DNA from: CAYHPY01 sp964358485
GTDB lineage: Bacteria; Elusimicrobiota; Elusimicrobia; UBA1565; UBA9628
Direction: 5' to 3'
Length of the DNA stretch: 19,948 nt
Assembly (NCBI GenBank): GCA_964358485.1
Contig: CAYHPY010000065.1
Location: forward strand, 1-19,948
This document shows, one piece after another, positions 1 through 7,802 of the stretch. Position 1 is the stretch's first letter, and the number at the start of each line of letters is the position of its first letter. The notes beneath the pieces were generated by a model that saw only the letters and a program-made list of their open reading frames with translations, had not been told where the DNA came from and ran no database searches. Made by a program: the position numbers and the translations under genes.

Positions 1-159
1 TTTGAGAACTGGGTGGTCATGCAGGAGCTTTTGGATTCGTGCAAGGTCGACCCGACCCCGGTCATCAAGAACACTTTCCCGATGGCCGAATTCGAAAAGG
101 GGTTCGCGGTGATGTCGGGGCCGGAAAAGGCCTGCGGCAAGGTGGTGTTCGTGCCATGA
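1..159 (+). CDS. tdh: L-threonine 3-dehydrogenase, C-terminal fragment (5' end outside window)
   Basis: The frame starting at base 1 is open to a TGA at 157-159 and gives the last 52 residues of a protein. The segment NTFPMAEFEKGFAVM followed by CGKVVFVP matches the typical end of medium-chain zinc dehydrogenases of the L-threonine 3-dehydrogenase group (xFPxxxFxxGFxxMxSGxxGKVVL). The enzyme oxidises L-threonine with NAD to 2-amino-3-ketobutyrate in the cytoplasm. The stop overlaps the start of the next gene by four bases (ATGA), and that gene encodes the enzyme that consumes 2-amino-3-ketobutyrate, which strongly supports the assignment over other dehydrogenases of the superfamily. Catalytic and cofactor-binding parts lie outside the window. 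Confidence 0.8.
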   Translation, partial: FENWVVMQELLDSCKVDPTPVIKNTFPMAEFEKGFAVMSGPEKACGKVVFVP

Positions 160-1349
160 AGAAAGAGCCCTTGATGGGATTTTTGGACGCCGAGGTCGCG
201 GCCCTGAAGGCCGAGGGACGGTTCATCGAACTGCGGATTTTGGAGGGAGCCCAGGAGCCCGTCTCCGTCATCGACGGGAAAAAGGTCGTCAACCTCAGCT
301 CCAACAATTATCTCGCGTTGACCGTGCACCCCGCGCTCAAGAAGGCCGCCAAGGCGGCGGTGGACCGCTACGGGGTGGGCACCTCGGCGGTGCGCTCCAT
401 CATCGGGACCATGGACATCCACCAGGAGCTGGAGGCGCGCCTGGCGAAATTCAAGGGGACGGAGGCGGCGCTGGTCTTTCAATCGGGGTTTGCCACCAAC
501 GTGGCCTGCTGTCAGAGCCTGATGACGGCGCCGGAAGATTTGTTGATATCGGATGAGCTCAACCACGCCTCGATCATCGATGGGGGAAGGCTTTCCAAAG
601 CGCAACGAAAAATTTACGGTCACAAGGACATGTACGCTCTCCGGGCCATACTGGAGTCAACGGAAGCTCGAAAGGCCCGGAGACGATTAATCGTCACCGA
701 CGGGGTGTTCAGCATGGACGGAGACATCGCGCCCCTGCCGGAGATCCAGGATTTGGCGGACCAATACGGGGCGTTCGTCATGGTCGACGACGCCCACGCC
801 TCCGGCGTGCTCGGCAAGAACGGGCGAGGCACGCCGGATCATTTCGGCCTGACCCAGCGCGTGCAGATCCAGATCGGCACTTTGTCCAAGGCCATCGCGG
901 CCATCGGGGGCTACGTCGCCGGATCCCGGAGCCTGCGGGATTTTCTGATCTGCAACGCCCGGCCCTTCCTGTTCTCCAGTTCCCATCCGCCTTCGGTCGC
1001 GGCCACCTGCCTGGCGGCCTTGGACGTTCTGGAGGGGGAGCCGGAATTGATCTCCCGCCTTTGGGACAACGCCCGCTATTTCAAGGAAGGCTTGAAAAAG
1101 GCGGGCTTTGACACGGGCATGAGCGAAACGCCCATTACCCCCGTGATCGTGGGCGACACCGCCAAGGCCAAGCGCTTCAGCCTCCGGCTCTTCGAGGAAG
1201 GGGTCTTCGCCTTGGCCATCGGTTTTCCCACGGTGGCCAAGGGCCGCGAGCGCCTGCGCACCATCGTGACGGCGGGGCACTCCCCCAAGGATCTGGATTT
1301 CGCCCTGGAGAAGTTCGCGAAGGTCGGCAGGGAGTTGGGGATCGTCTAG
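156..1349 (+). CDS. kbl: 2-amino-3-ketobutyrate CoA ligase (glycine C-acetyltransferase)
   Basis: A 397-residue PLP enzyme of the alpha-oxoamine synthase family, the usual length for Kbl (about 398). It splits 2-amino-3-ketobutyrate with CoA into glycine and acetyl-CoA. Visible motifs are DELNHASIIDG (residues 133-143, ring-stacking His136), VDDAHASGVLG (210-220, PLP-contacting Asp/His) and GTLSKA (241-246), where Lys245 should form the PLP Schiff base. The start at 156 is chosen because its ATGA overlap couples it to the upstream stop and because the homologous N-terminus begins here; an upstream in-frame extension to base 39 lies in the tdh coding region. AONS (BioF) and serine palmitoyltransferase are close relatives, but the tdh neighbour favours Kbl. 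Confidence 0.9.
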   Translation: MKKEPLMGFLDAEVAALKAEGRFIELRILEGAQEPVSVIDGKKVVNLSSNNYLALTVHPALKKAAKAAVDRYGVGTSAVRSIIGTMDIHQELEARLAKFKGTEAALVFQSGFATNVACCQSLMTAPEDLLISDELNHASIIDGGRLSKAQRKIYGHKDMYALRAILESTEARKARRRLIVTDGVFSMDGDIAPLPEIQDLADQYGAFVMVDDAHASGVLGKNGRGTPDHFGLTQRVQIQIGTLSKAIAAIGGYVAGSRSLRDFLICNARPFLFSSSHPPSVAATCLAALDVLEGEPELISRLWDNARYFKEGLKKAGFDTGMSETPITPVIVGDTAKAKRFSLRLFEEGVFALAIGFPTVAKGRERLRTIVTAGHSPKDLDFALEKFAKVGRELGIV

Positions 1350-1389
1350 TCGTGGCCGCATCGTTGCTTCCCCGCGGTCGGGAGTCCCG

Positions 1390-2085
1390 ATGGGAAGAAC
1401 GACCTCCTCGACCTTTGGCCTGACCCTGGCCGCCCTCCTGGGCGCCTGCCAGTCCCTGCCCACCTACCCCATCAACGCGCGTCCCCGGAAGCTGGCGATC
1501 GGGGAGGGGGACAAGGTCCCGCTCGAGGTGGCGCTGGTCATTTCGGAGCCGATGGCCTGCCGTCTTTTTCTGGATCGGCGCATCGCCCGGCCTTCCGGGG
1601 AGACTTTCCGCAGTTCCAGCCGCGAGCTGTCCGGCGCCGAGGGGACCGACCAATATTATCCCCTGCGGCGGGAGTTCGCCCGCGTGGCGGAGGCCACCTT
1701 CCGCCAGGTTTTCACCGGGGTCGTCCTCCTCAAACAGCTTCCTCCCCCCGGACGCCACGGCGCCGTCGTCCAGATCGATCTCCTGGAGGCCCGCATCATG
1801 GAAGTCGCCGTATTCGGCGGCAAGCGGGGGAGGACCCACGCCGACGTGGTCTTGACCTGGAGGTTGGAGGTTCTCGACGGCGCGAACGTGAGAATCGCCG
1901 AGGAGAGGGGCCAGACCGAACCGCGCGGCGGAGTTTCGGCCGCCGAGGAGGGACTGGGACCGGCGGCGGAGATGGTGGGGGAAGCCACCGCGGAGCAGCT
2001 CTCCGAACTGGCGAAGGTCCTGGCCCTCAAGACCGCCGGGCTGCCGGCGGTGCGCGTTCTTGCGGCGGGGGGGAGGTCGAGATGA
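1390..2085 (+). CDS. predicted lipoprotein of unknown function
   Basis: A 231-residue protein with an N-terminal hydrophobic segment ending in a lipobox (LLGAC, Cys20), so it is predicted to be exported and lipidated. The body (VPLEVALVISEP, then a segment VVQIDLLEARIMEVAVFGGKR) looks like the alpha/beta lipoproteins that often sit beside caspase-like lipoproteins, but I do not recognise a named family. A GGGAG Shine-Dalgarno-like run at 1379-1383 lies six bases before the ATG. The gene follows kbl after 40 bases and its stop overlaps the next start (ATGA at 2082-2085), so it is translationally coupled to the caspase-like lipoprotein. The last part (ATAEQLSELAKVLALKTAGL) is helix-forming. No catalytic motif is visible. 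Confidence 0.75.
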   Translation: MGRTTSSTFGLTLAALLGACQSLPTYPINARPRKLAIGEGDKVPLEVALVISEPMACRLFLDRRIARPSGETFRSSSRELSGAEGTDQYYPLRREFARVAEATFRQVFTGVVLLKQLPPPGRHGAVVQIDLLEARIMEVAVFGGKRGRTHADVVLTWRLEVLDGANVRIAEERGQTEPRGGVSAAEEGLGPAAEMVGEATAEQLSELAKVLALKTAGLPAVRVLAAGGRSR

Positions 2086-3488
2086 GGGCCCGGCGCCGGT
2101 TTTTTTGGATGTGGGCCGCCGCCGGCCTGGCGGGCTGCGTGACCCCGCCCTCCTTCCTGCGCACCGATGACCTCACGCCCCCGGCCCGGGCGGGAGCGGT
2201 GGCCCAGGCCGAATTCTTCGTCCGCATGGAGCCTTTCCTGGATGAACGCGGGGACCGCTCCTCCGTGGGCTCGGTCGGCGGAAAGGCCCTCGTGACCGAC
2301 CGGGACGTCGTGGAGATATTCGAGAAGCTCACGGCCCGGGCCCTGGAGCGCAAGGGAATCCGCCCGGGGCCTTCCCCCCTTTCGGTCCGCGGGACGGTGC
2401 GCGTCGCCAACGTCGGCTCCCTGGCCGATGCCGGGGGGGAGGGTCTGCGCGTGGCCCGGGCCAACCTTGGAGCTCGGGCGGAGATGCAGCTCGAGGTCTT
2501 CAACCCCGGGACCAAGGCCGTCCTGTGGCGCAAGGAATTCCAGGGCCGCGGCGCCGGCGGCGATTACGGCCGCACCCTGGCGGCGGCCTTTCAGGACCTG
2601 GCCAACGCCCTGGACCGGGAGGAGGGGCTGGCGGAACTCAAGGGCGCCTATTTGGCGGCCGGGGGACGGCCGCCCCAGGCCTCGGCTCAGCCCCCGCCGG
2701 CCGACACCGTCGCCGCGCCGGTTTCGGACGCCGATATCCCGCCCCGGCGGGCGCGGCGGCGTCCCGGCGATTTCGCCCTCATTGTCGGAATCGAAAAATA
2801 CCAAAACCTCCCCGGCGTTCCCTTCGCCGAGCGCGACGCCGTCTCCTTCAAGAACTACGCCCGCGACGCACTCGGGGTCCCGGAGGAGAACATCATCCTG
2901 CTGACGGGCGCCATGGCCACCAGGACGGGCATGACCAAGTACCTGGAGGAATGGCTTCCCCGCAACGTGGGAGCGGGCGCGCGCGTCTTTTTTTACTACT
3001 CGGGGCACGGCTCCCCGGAGCCCGCCGACGGCACGGCCTATCTTCTGCCCTGGGACGGGGACGCCTCGTATCTTCAATCCAGCGCCATTCCTTTGAAAAC
3101 GCTCTACCGGGCGTTGGCGGCCCTGAAGGCCGCCCAGGTCGTGGCCGGCCTGGGCGCCGGGTTCTAGGGCGCGGGCGGGCGCTCGGTGCTCGCCCAAGGC
3201 GCCCGGCCCCTGGTCCATTCCGTGGACACGGCCGTCCCGGCCAAGCTCTCGGTTCTCACCGCCGCGTCGGGGGCCGAGATCGCGGGAAGCCTCGAGGATC
3301 AGGGCCACGGGATTTTCACTTACTACCTGCTCAAGGGCCTCCAGGGAGAGGCGGCCTCCGGGGGGCGATTGGCGCTTTCGGATCTGTTCTCTTACCTCCG
3401 GGAAAACGTTCAGCGCGCGGCGCGTCGGCAGAATCGGGAACAGACGCCCCAGCTGATCGCCCCATCGCCGGAAATCAACCTTTACTAA
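2082..3488 (+). pseudogene. caspase-like (peptidase C14) lipoprotein with an in-frame stop at the active-site motif
   Basis: One reading frame runs from ATG 2082 to the TAA at 3486-3488 and is interrupted only by TAG at 3165-3167. The N-terminus has a lipobox (LAGC, Cys19) and a domain of about 200 residues resembling the neighbouring lipoproteins. A Pro/Ala linker follows, then a caspase-like domain from about residue 228: FALIVGIEKYQNLPGV, and YYSGHG with the catalytic His309. The expected Cys motif (LDACFSG in this family) reads L-G-A-G-F-stop-G, so the Asp, Cys and Ser codons are all changed. After the stop the domain continues normally (GAGGRSVLAQGARPLV, LSVLTAASGAE, FTYYLLKGLQGE) with strong third-position GC and no second lesion. 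The downstream half has no ribosome-binding site of its own. Likely a recently broken gene, a pseudoenzyme, or an assembly error. Confidence 0.75.
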
Positions 3489-3497
3489 GGAGGCCGC

Positions 3498-4130
3498 ATG
3501 AACCGACAACTCATAGCCCGCCCATTTTTGGCCGCCGTCCTCCCGTTGGCCTTGGCCGCCTGCGGCACCGTTCCCATCGACCTGCGCTACCGCCCCGGTT
3601 CCGCGGCCAAAGCGATCACGGGGGAGGCCCGGCCCAGGCTCCGCCTGGAAGTCCGCGACGAAACGGGCGGCCCGGATTCGGGGTCCATGGCCGGAGACAT
3701 CAATCTCCAGATGCGCCTCAAGGGCCCGCTGCGCGCCAAAGTGCTGCGCCCCTACGCGGAAAGCCTGCGCGAGGCGCTCTTGTTGGAGTTGGGCCGCTTG
3801 GGCTTCGCTGGGGCCGAGGCGGGCGGCGCGCTTGACGGGACCCTGACGGCGCGCCTGCGCAAGCTCGTCTGCCAGGCCGACAGCATCGGCTCCACCAATG
3901 TTCCGATGAGCGCCAGGATTCTCATCGTCCTCACCTTGGCCGACCGGGGCGGAAAGGTTTTTTGGGAGGACGAGCTCAAAGGGGTGGGCCACGGCATCGA
4001 ATCCGCTCCGGCCTACCTCCGGGTCGGGGCGGGGCCGAACGATTCGGTCAACGGGGCGCTGGCCGACGCCATGTCCCGCCTCGGGCCTTTGTTGGAGGCC
4101 TCGGGAGTCCTTCCCAAACTTTCCCCCTAG
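3498..4130 (+). CDS. predicted lipoprotein of unknown function
   Basis: A 210-residue protein with a signal sequence and lipobox (LAAC, Cys22), preceded by a strong AAGGAGG at 3487-3493 four bases before the ATG. It follows the caspase-like gene by nine bases and ends the three-lipoprotein run. The mature part has an alpha/beta pattern (RPRLRLEVRDE; ARILIVLTLADRGGKVFWEDELKGVG) similar in style to the domain of the 1390-2085 protein and to small outer-membrane lipoproteins that support secretion or envelope complexes. I do not recognise the family. The three adjacent lipoproteins of similar design suggest one envelope-associated assembly with the caspase-like member. Confidence 0.75.
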   Translation: MNRQLIARPFLAAVLPLALAACGTVPIDLRYRPGSAAKAITGEARPRLRLEVRDETGGPDSGSMAGDINLQMRLKGPLRAKVLRPYAESLREALLLELGRLGFAGAEAGGALDGTLTARLRKLVCQADSIGSTNVPMSARILIVLTLADRGGKVFWEDELKGVGHGIESAPAYLRVGAGPNDSVNGALADAMSRLGPLLEASGVLPKLSP

Positions 4131-4244
4131 CGGGCCCAAGGACCCAAAAACACCCGGGTCTCTTTCCTTGTCCCAAGCGACGCCTTGGACCCATCCGGAG
4201 CCCCGGGGGTTCGTGGTAGGATTTATGCCCTTGGAGGAACACCC
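4131..4244. other. intergenic region with weak stem-loops
   Basis: This 114-base gap separates the lipoprotein run from the next gene. It contains a five-base-pair stem GACCC/GGGTC (about 4140-4158) followed by the pyrimidine-rich TCTTTCCTT, which could be a weak intrinsic terminator for the lipoproteins. A second imperfect stem, GTCCCAAG with CTTGGAC, lies around 4170-4190. A GGAGG at 4233-4237 is the ribosome-binding site of the following gene. No convincing -35/-10 pair was found, although a promoter for the next gene is expected here. Confidence 0.35.
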
Positions 4245-5828
4245 ATGATCCCAGCCGCCCGCCGATTCGCCCTTCTCGCCGCTTTCGCCGCCCTCGCCGT
4301 GGGGGAGGCCTCGGCCCAGAGGATGGTCGTTCCTCGTCGGGCCGGACCTCCGGTCCAGAGCCCCGCGGGCTGGCGGGCGGCCGGCAATCCCAGCGCGCTC
4401 CGGGGACTGAGTCTCGGCTCCGTTTCGGCCCTTCGCCCCGCCCTGCCGGGCGCCGCGGCCGCGCCCTCTCTTGAAACGGGGATCGCCCCGGCCCCCGCCT
4501 TGGACCTGGAAGTTTCCGCCCCGGCGCAAGCCGCCGGCCCGAAGGCCCAACCGCTCGAACTTTTGGGCAACCAAGTGTCGGAGGCTCTGGGCGCCGCCGA
4601 TCTTTCCCGCGCCCCGGATTCCGAAGCCAAGGGTACCGGGGAAAAACTTATCGATCTCATGACCGGAGCCAAGGGAGCCGAGGTCCGCGCGGCAGGCGAT
4701 GTTTCTCCCGCGCTTTCCGAGGCCGCCGTTTCCGGGCCTCTTTTCCTGAAAGGATCCGCCGCGCGGCCGGCGGGAGGGGACTCCCGGCCGCCCTCGCCGC
4801 GCGAGGCGGCCCGCTCCAAGCGGGACGAGCTCAAAGGAAAAATTCTCGTCGGAGCCTTCTTCGGGGCCGCGACCGTCTCCGGAGTTCTCCTGGGGAGCCA
4901 GGCTCCGTGGTGGGCTTCCGGCTTGGTTTTCCTCGGCGGCGGAACGGTCCTGGGCGGCGTGGCGGCCCTGGCCTTGGGCGCGGTGGTCCTCTCGGTGGTT
5001 TTCGCCCTGGTGGGATTGGGCGTGATGGAGCCCAAGGCGGGGCCGGTGCGGACCGCCTTGGCCGCGGCGGGGCTCTTCGCCCTGACCGCGGGCGGGGTGG
5101 GCTTGGTGACCGCGGCGGCCCTCAAAACGCTCGGGGTCCTGGGGATGGCCCCGCTGGCGGCGGCCGGAATGCTGCGCCCCCAGTCCATGCCCAACCCGGC
5201 GGACCAATACGCGGAGGCGCACAAAAGCGCCGCAAGACTTTTTAAGGACAAAGGCGTGGATCCGGCCGGGATGAAATTCTCGGGGGTCAGCGGCTCTTTG
5301 GCGCGGCCCAAATCCTGGACCTACGAGTTCCGCGCCAAGGACGGCGGGCGCGAGGATGTGGCGGCGATCCTGTATTCACCCAATGCCGTCTCGGGCTTTG
5401 ACCGCAAGGAACTCTATTACCGGGGCGTCGGCATCGAGGCGCCGGAAAATGACCGTGTTTTCCGGAGCTTGGATCCCTATTATTTCGGACGGGGCTCGCT
5501 GACGACTCCCGCCCGCGCCGCCGACGCCGCCCGCGCCGCCCTGCCCGGGTTTAAGGCCGAAACCTTCTCCCTGGACCTGCGCGAAGAGGCGGGATCCGGA
5601 GACCAGGACCTGCAGTACACCTTCTACGCCGACGACGGCTCCGTGGTCCGGGTCAACGCCCGCACCGGCGAGAGCCGTCTCCTTGAGGAGCCGGAGGCCC
5701 CCCGCGGCCGGGCGGTCCGCCCTTGGGAGGCGGCCTCGGCCATGGCCTTCGCTTCGCTCTTGATCGTCGGCGGGGCGGTGGCCCTGCTCGCGCTCGTCAT
5801 CCGGGTGCTGGTCGGGGTGTGGCGTTGA
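4245..5828 (+). CDS. exported/membrane protein with a proline-alanine-rich N-terminal region, unknown function
   Basis: A 527-residue protein. Residues 1-25 form a signal peptide ending ASAQ. A low-complexity Ala/Pro/Gly-rich stretch follows to about residue 190, then three or four hydrophobic segments (about 196-310) rich in Gly and Ala. A soluble domain spans about 320-490 (YTFYADDGSVVRVNARTGE resembles a PepSY/YpeB-like beta hairpin), and a final membrane helix lies near the C-terminus (FASLLIVGGAVALLALVI). The ATG at 4245 is chosen because GGAGG lies seven bases upstream and the signal peptide starts there; an upstream in-frame start at 4185 has neither. Its stop codon overlaps the -35 box of the next operon. 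I do not recognise a family. Confidence 0.7.
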   Translation: MIPAARRFALLAAFAALAVGEASAQRMVVPRRAGPPVQSPAGWRAAGNPSALRGLSLGSVSALRPALPGAAAAPSLETGIAPAPALDLEVSAPAQAAGPKAQPLELLGNQVSEALGAADLSRAPDSEAKGTGEKLIDLMTGAKGAEVRAAGDVSPALSEAAVSGPLFLKGSAARPAGGDSRPPSPREAARSKRDELKGKILVGAFFGAATVSGVLLGSQAPWWASGLVFLGGGTVLGGVAALALGAVVLSVVFALVGLGVMEPKAGPVRTALAAAGLFALTAGGVGLVTAAALKTLGVLGMAPLAAAGMLRPQSMPNPADQYAEAHKSAARLFKDKGVDPAGMKFSGVSGSLARPKSWTYEFRAKDGGREDVAAILYSPNAVSGFDRKELYYRGVGIEAPENDRVFRSLDPYYFGRGSLTTPARAADAARAALPGFKAETFSLDLREEAGSGDQDLQYTFYADDGSVVRVNARTGESRLLEEPEAPRGRAVRPWEAASAMAFASLLIVGGAVALLALVIRVLVGVWR

Positions 5829-5853
5829 CATAAATTCCTTATTTCAGTAAAAT
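5825..5853 (+). promoter_or_regulatory. near-consensus sigma-70-type promoter of the radical SAM/prenyltransferase operon
   Basis: TTGACA at 5825-5830 (a perfect -35) is followed by a 17-base spacer and TAAAAT at 5848-5853 (five of six -10 positions). The -35 overlaps the stop codon of the preceding gene. Transcription should start near 5860, giving only about ten leader bases before the ATG at 5870, with AAGGG (5861-5865) as a close ribosome-binding site. The -10 box is the exact centre of an inverted repeat, listed separately. Confidence 0.8.
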
Positions 5854-5864
5854 CTGAAATAAGG
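5837..5864. promoter_or_regulatory. operator-like perfect inverted repeat around the -10 box
   Basis: The arms CCTTATTTCAG (5837-5847) and CTGAAATAAGG (5854-5864) are perfect reverse complements, separated by the six-base TAAAAT -10 element. MarR/GbsR-type dimers bind such palindromes, and bound protein would block RNA polymerase at the -10 box. The first gene transcribed encodes such a regulator, so negative autoregulation of the whole operon is the simplest reading. Binding itself is inferred. Confidence 0.75.
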
Positions 5865-5869
5865 GAAAC

Positions 5870-6424
5870 ATGAAGACGGCCGCCCCCGAATTGACCCCGG
5901 TCCAAAGGAAGTTCATCCTCCATTGGGGGGAGATGGGCGCCCGCTGGGGCATCAACCGCACCGTCGCCCAGATCTTCGCCCTCCTTTACCTTTCGCCCCG
6001 CCCGATGACCGCCGAGGAGCTGGCCAATACCCTCTCCGTGGCGCGCTCCAACGTCAGCCAGAGCATGCACGAGCTCCTGAGCTGGCGCCTGGTCCGGGCC
6101 TCCAGCCAGATCGGCGACCGCCGGGATTACTACGAGGCCGTCAAGGACGTCTGGGACCTTTTCCGGATCGTTTTGGAGGAGCGCAAGCGCCGCGAAATCG
6201 ACCCGACCCGGGCCGTCCTTCTGGAATGCCAGGCGGAACTGGCCCACTCCCACCATGCCGGAGACCGCTACACCAAGGAGCGCCTGGCCGAGCTCAAGGA
6301 TTTCCTGGACGCCACGGATTCCTGGTACGACAAAGTCCGCTCGATGCCGACCGGGGCCCTGCGCCGCTTGTTCAAGCTCGGCGATCATTTAGACAAATTG
6401 CTCGGGTTGACGAGGCTCCGATGA
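5870..6424 (+). CDS. GbsR/MarR-family winged-helix transcriptional regulator
   Basis: A 184-residue protein. The opening KFILHWGEMGARWGINRTVAQIF and the winged helix (about residues 45-85: MTAEELANTLSVARSNVSQS, then HELLSWRLVRA and a GDRRDYYEA wing) match the GbsR branch of the MarR superfamily (COG1510 type). The remainder is helical and probably supports dimerisation. It is the first gene behind the promoter at 5825-5853 and its stop overlaps the next start (ATGA at 6421-6424). It therefore probably senses an intermediate or product of the operon and controls its own promoter through the palindrome at 5837-5864. The ligand cannot be told from sequence. Confidence 0.85.
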   Translation: MKTAAPELTPVQRKFILHWGEMGARWGINRTVAQIFALLYLSPRPMTAEELANTLSVARSNVSQSMHELLSWRLVRASSQIGDRRDYYEAVKDVWDLFRIVLEERKRREIDPTRAVLLECQAELAHSHHAGDRYTKERLAELKDFLDATDSWYDKVRSMPTGALRRLFKLGDHLDKLLGLTRLR

Positions 6425-7365
6425 GCGTGCTATCGGCCGCCGTCAGCCTGGAGGAATCGGTCGAGCGCGTGCGGCTGGGACTGGAAGCCCGGGCGCGCCG
6501 GGTGGCCGGCCGGGTGGGGGAGGAATTGGCCTCCTATGTCGGCCGGCCCGGGAAAATGCTCCGCACGCGCTTCTGCCTGCTCCTGGGCGCGGGGCTGGGC
6601 GTGGACCGCGCCAAGGCCGAGGCCGCGTCCCGCGCCATGGAGCTGGTGCACAACGCCTCCCTTCTGCACGACGATTGCGTGGACCGAGCGGACCTGCGCC
6701 GGGGCGAGCCCACCCCCAACGCCCTCTTCGGCGTCAACGTGGCCCTTTTGCTGGGAGACTTGGCGTTTTCCCAGGGCTTGGAGGAAGCCATCGAGATTTC
6801 TCCCAACGCCGGAACCCATCTGGTGACGGCGGTCCGGGAGATGACGATCGGGGAACTGCAGGAGGAGTTTTTAAAGGGCCGCCTCGACCTCACGGTCGAG
6901 GCGTATCTGGGCGTGGTTTCCCGCAAGACCGGAGCCCTTTTCGAGTGGTGCGGCAACGTGCTCTCCGAACTTTCGCCGTTCCCTCATCGGGACGCCGATC
7001 CTCCCCGGCTGGCCTGCGCCGCGGGCATCCTGCTCCAGCTTGTCGACGACATCCAGGACTACACCTTGAAGGCCGAATCCTCCGGCAAGGACCCCGCCCA
7101 GGATCTGGCCAACCGGCGCCTGACCCTCCCGTGCCTCCTATCGCTCCAGGGGTCCGAAAAGGGGCGCTTTCTGGAACTCTGGGAAACCAAGGATTCGAAA
7201 GCCCTGGGGGAGTTTCTCCAAAAGGGCGGTTACATCGAGGCGGCCCGGGAAAAAGGGCGGGAACTGGTCCGTTCCATGCTGAGCCTGACTCAGGCCCTGC
7301 CCTGCAAGCCCCAGGCTCGCGACCTGTCGTTATTTATCGAAATCATGGCCCGGAGGGAGTTTTGA
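6421..7365 (+). CDS. trans-polyprenyl diphosphate synthase
   Basis: A 314-residue member of the all-helical isoprenyl diphosphate synthase family, normal length. The first aspartate-rich motif is LLHDDCVDRADLRRG (DDxxD at residues 84-88 plus the RRG), and the second is LVDDIQD (209-213) followed by GKDPAQDL and LTLP. The N-terminal GRPGKMLRTR (41-50) is the substrate-binding G-x-x-GK-x-R segment. Both Mg-binding motifs are intact, so it should condense isopentenyl units onto an allylic diphosphate. The chain length is not predictable here. It lies in the same operon as a UbiA prenyltransferase, so its product is probably that enzyme's donor. ComQ, which prenylates the ComX peptide, is a homologue of this fold, so direct peptide prenylation is an alternative. 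Confidence 0.9.
   Translation: MSVLSAAVSLEESVERVRLGLEARARRVAGRVGEELASYVGRPGKMLRTRFCLLLGAGLGVDRAKAEAASRAMELVHNASLLHDDCVDRADLRRGEPTPNALFGVNVALLLGDLAFSQGLEEAIEISPNAGTHLVTAVREMTIGELQEEFLKGRLDLTVEAYLGVVSRKTGALFEWCGNVLSELSPFPHRDADPPRLACAAGILLQLVDDIQDYTLKAESSGKDPAQDLANRRLTLPCLLSLQGSEKGRFLELWETKDSKALGEFLQKGGYIEAAREKGRELVRSMLSLTQALPCKPQARDLSLFIEIMARREF
7352..7356 (+). promoter_or_regulatory. ribosome-binding site supporting a TTG start at 7362
   Basis: GGAGG at 7352-7356 sits five bases before TTG 7362-7364, which overlaps the polyprenyl synthase stop (TTGA). It supports translation of the long form of the PqqD-like gene. Confidence 0.55.
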
Positions 7366-7802
7366 GCTTTCAATCCCAGCTCAAGAAGGCCTGGAAGTCC
7401 GGGGAGTTCAAGCTTTTGGAGGAGCCCGCGGGCGCGGCCGGCAAGTCGCCGGTCCCGACCCGGCAGCGGGTGGGGGACCAGATGCTGGAGCTGGCCGAGC
7501 GCGAGGCCGGAGACGCGAATTCTTGTTTGACGGTCCATAAGGAGGCAATCATGAAGCTGGCGCCTTTCGTGAAGTTCCGCGAGGAGAAGTTCGGGGCGGT
7601 GTTGTTTGAGACCCGGTCCGAAAAGGTGTATACCCTGAGCCCGACCGGGGCCGCGGTGGTCAAGGAAGTCATCGCCGGGGCCGACGCGGCGGGGGTGTTG
7701 GAAAACCTTAAGAAGAAGTACGAGGATTCCGGCGGGAAGATGGAACAAGAAGCCGAAGGCTTCCTGAAATTGTTGAAAGAGAAGGGGTTGGTGACGGAGT
7801 AA
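7362..7802 (+). CDS. PqqD-like RiPP recognition element protein, with an N-terminal extension or a second internal start
   Basis: The last 83 residues (from Met64, ATG 7551) form a PqqD-like domain: a beta strand segment EKFGAVLFETRSEKVYTLSPTGAAVV, then helices ending LKLLKEKGLVTE. In peptide-maturation pathways this fold binds the leader of the precursor and presents it to radical SAM enzymes. The longer form starts at TTG 7362 in a four-base overlap with the previous stop and has GGAGG five bases upstream. It adds 63 residues (including QLKKAWKSGEFKLLEEP) with strong third-position GC, so the extension looks translated. The internal ATG 7551 also has a perfect AAGGAGG (7539-7545). Both forms may be made. 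The stop at 7800-7802 is followed by a 95-base purine-rich leader. Confidence 0.75.
   Translation: MSFQSQLKKAWKSGEFKLLEEPAGAAGKSPVPTRQRVGDQMLELAEREAGDANSCLTVHKEAIMKLAPFVKFREEKFGAVLFETRSEKVYTLSPTGAAVVKEVIAGADAAGVLENLKKKYEDSGGKMEQEAEGFLKLLKEKGLVTE
7539..7545 (+). promoter_or_regulatory. internal ribosome-binding site for the short PqqD-like form
   Basis: AAGGAGG lies five bases before ATG 7551 and inside the longer reading frame. It would allow an 83-residue stand-alone PqqD-like protein to be made from the same mRNA. Confidence 0.6.

Noticed and set aside
638..683. 10-bp inverted repeat with a 26-base loop in kbl
   Set aside because: Arms of this length with such a loop are expected about once by chance in a GC-rich window this size.
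3186..3488. Independent gene after the TAG
   Set aside because: It is the in-frame remainder of the caspase-like domain, has no ribosome-binding site and starts inside the domain.
1656..5222. A 1188-residue minus-strand open frame
   Set aside because: It is antisense to four plus-strand genes with signal peptides, ribosome-binding sites and coupled starts; its composition (Arg/Gly/Pro-rich, no motif) is that of a GC-rich shadow frame.
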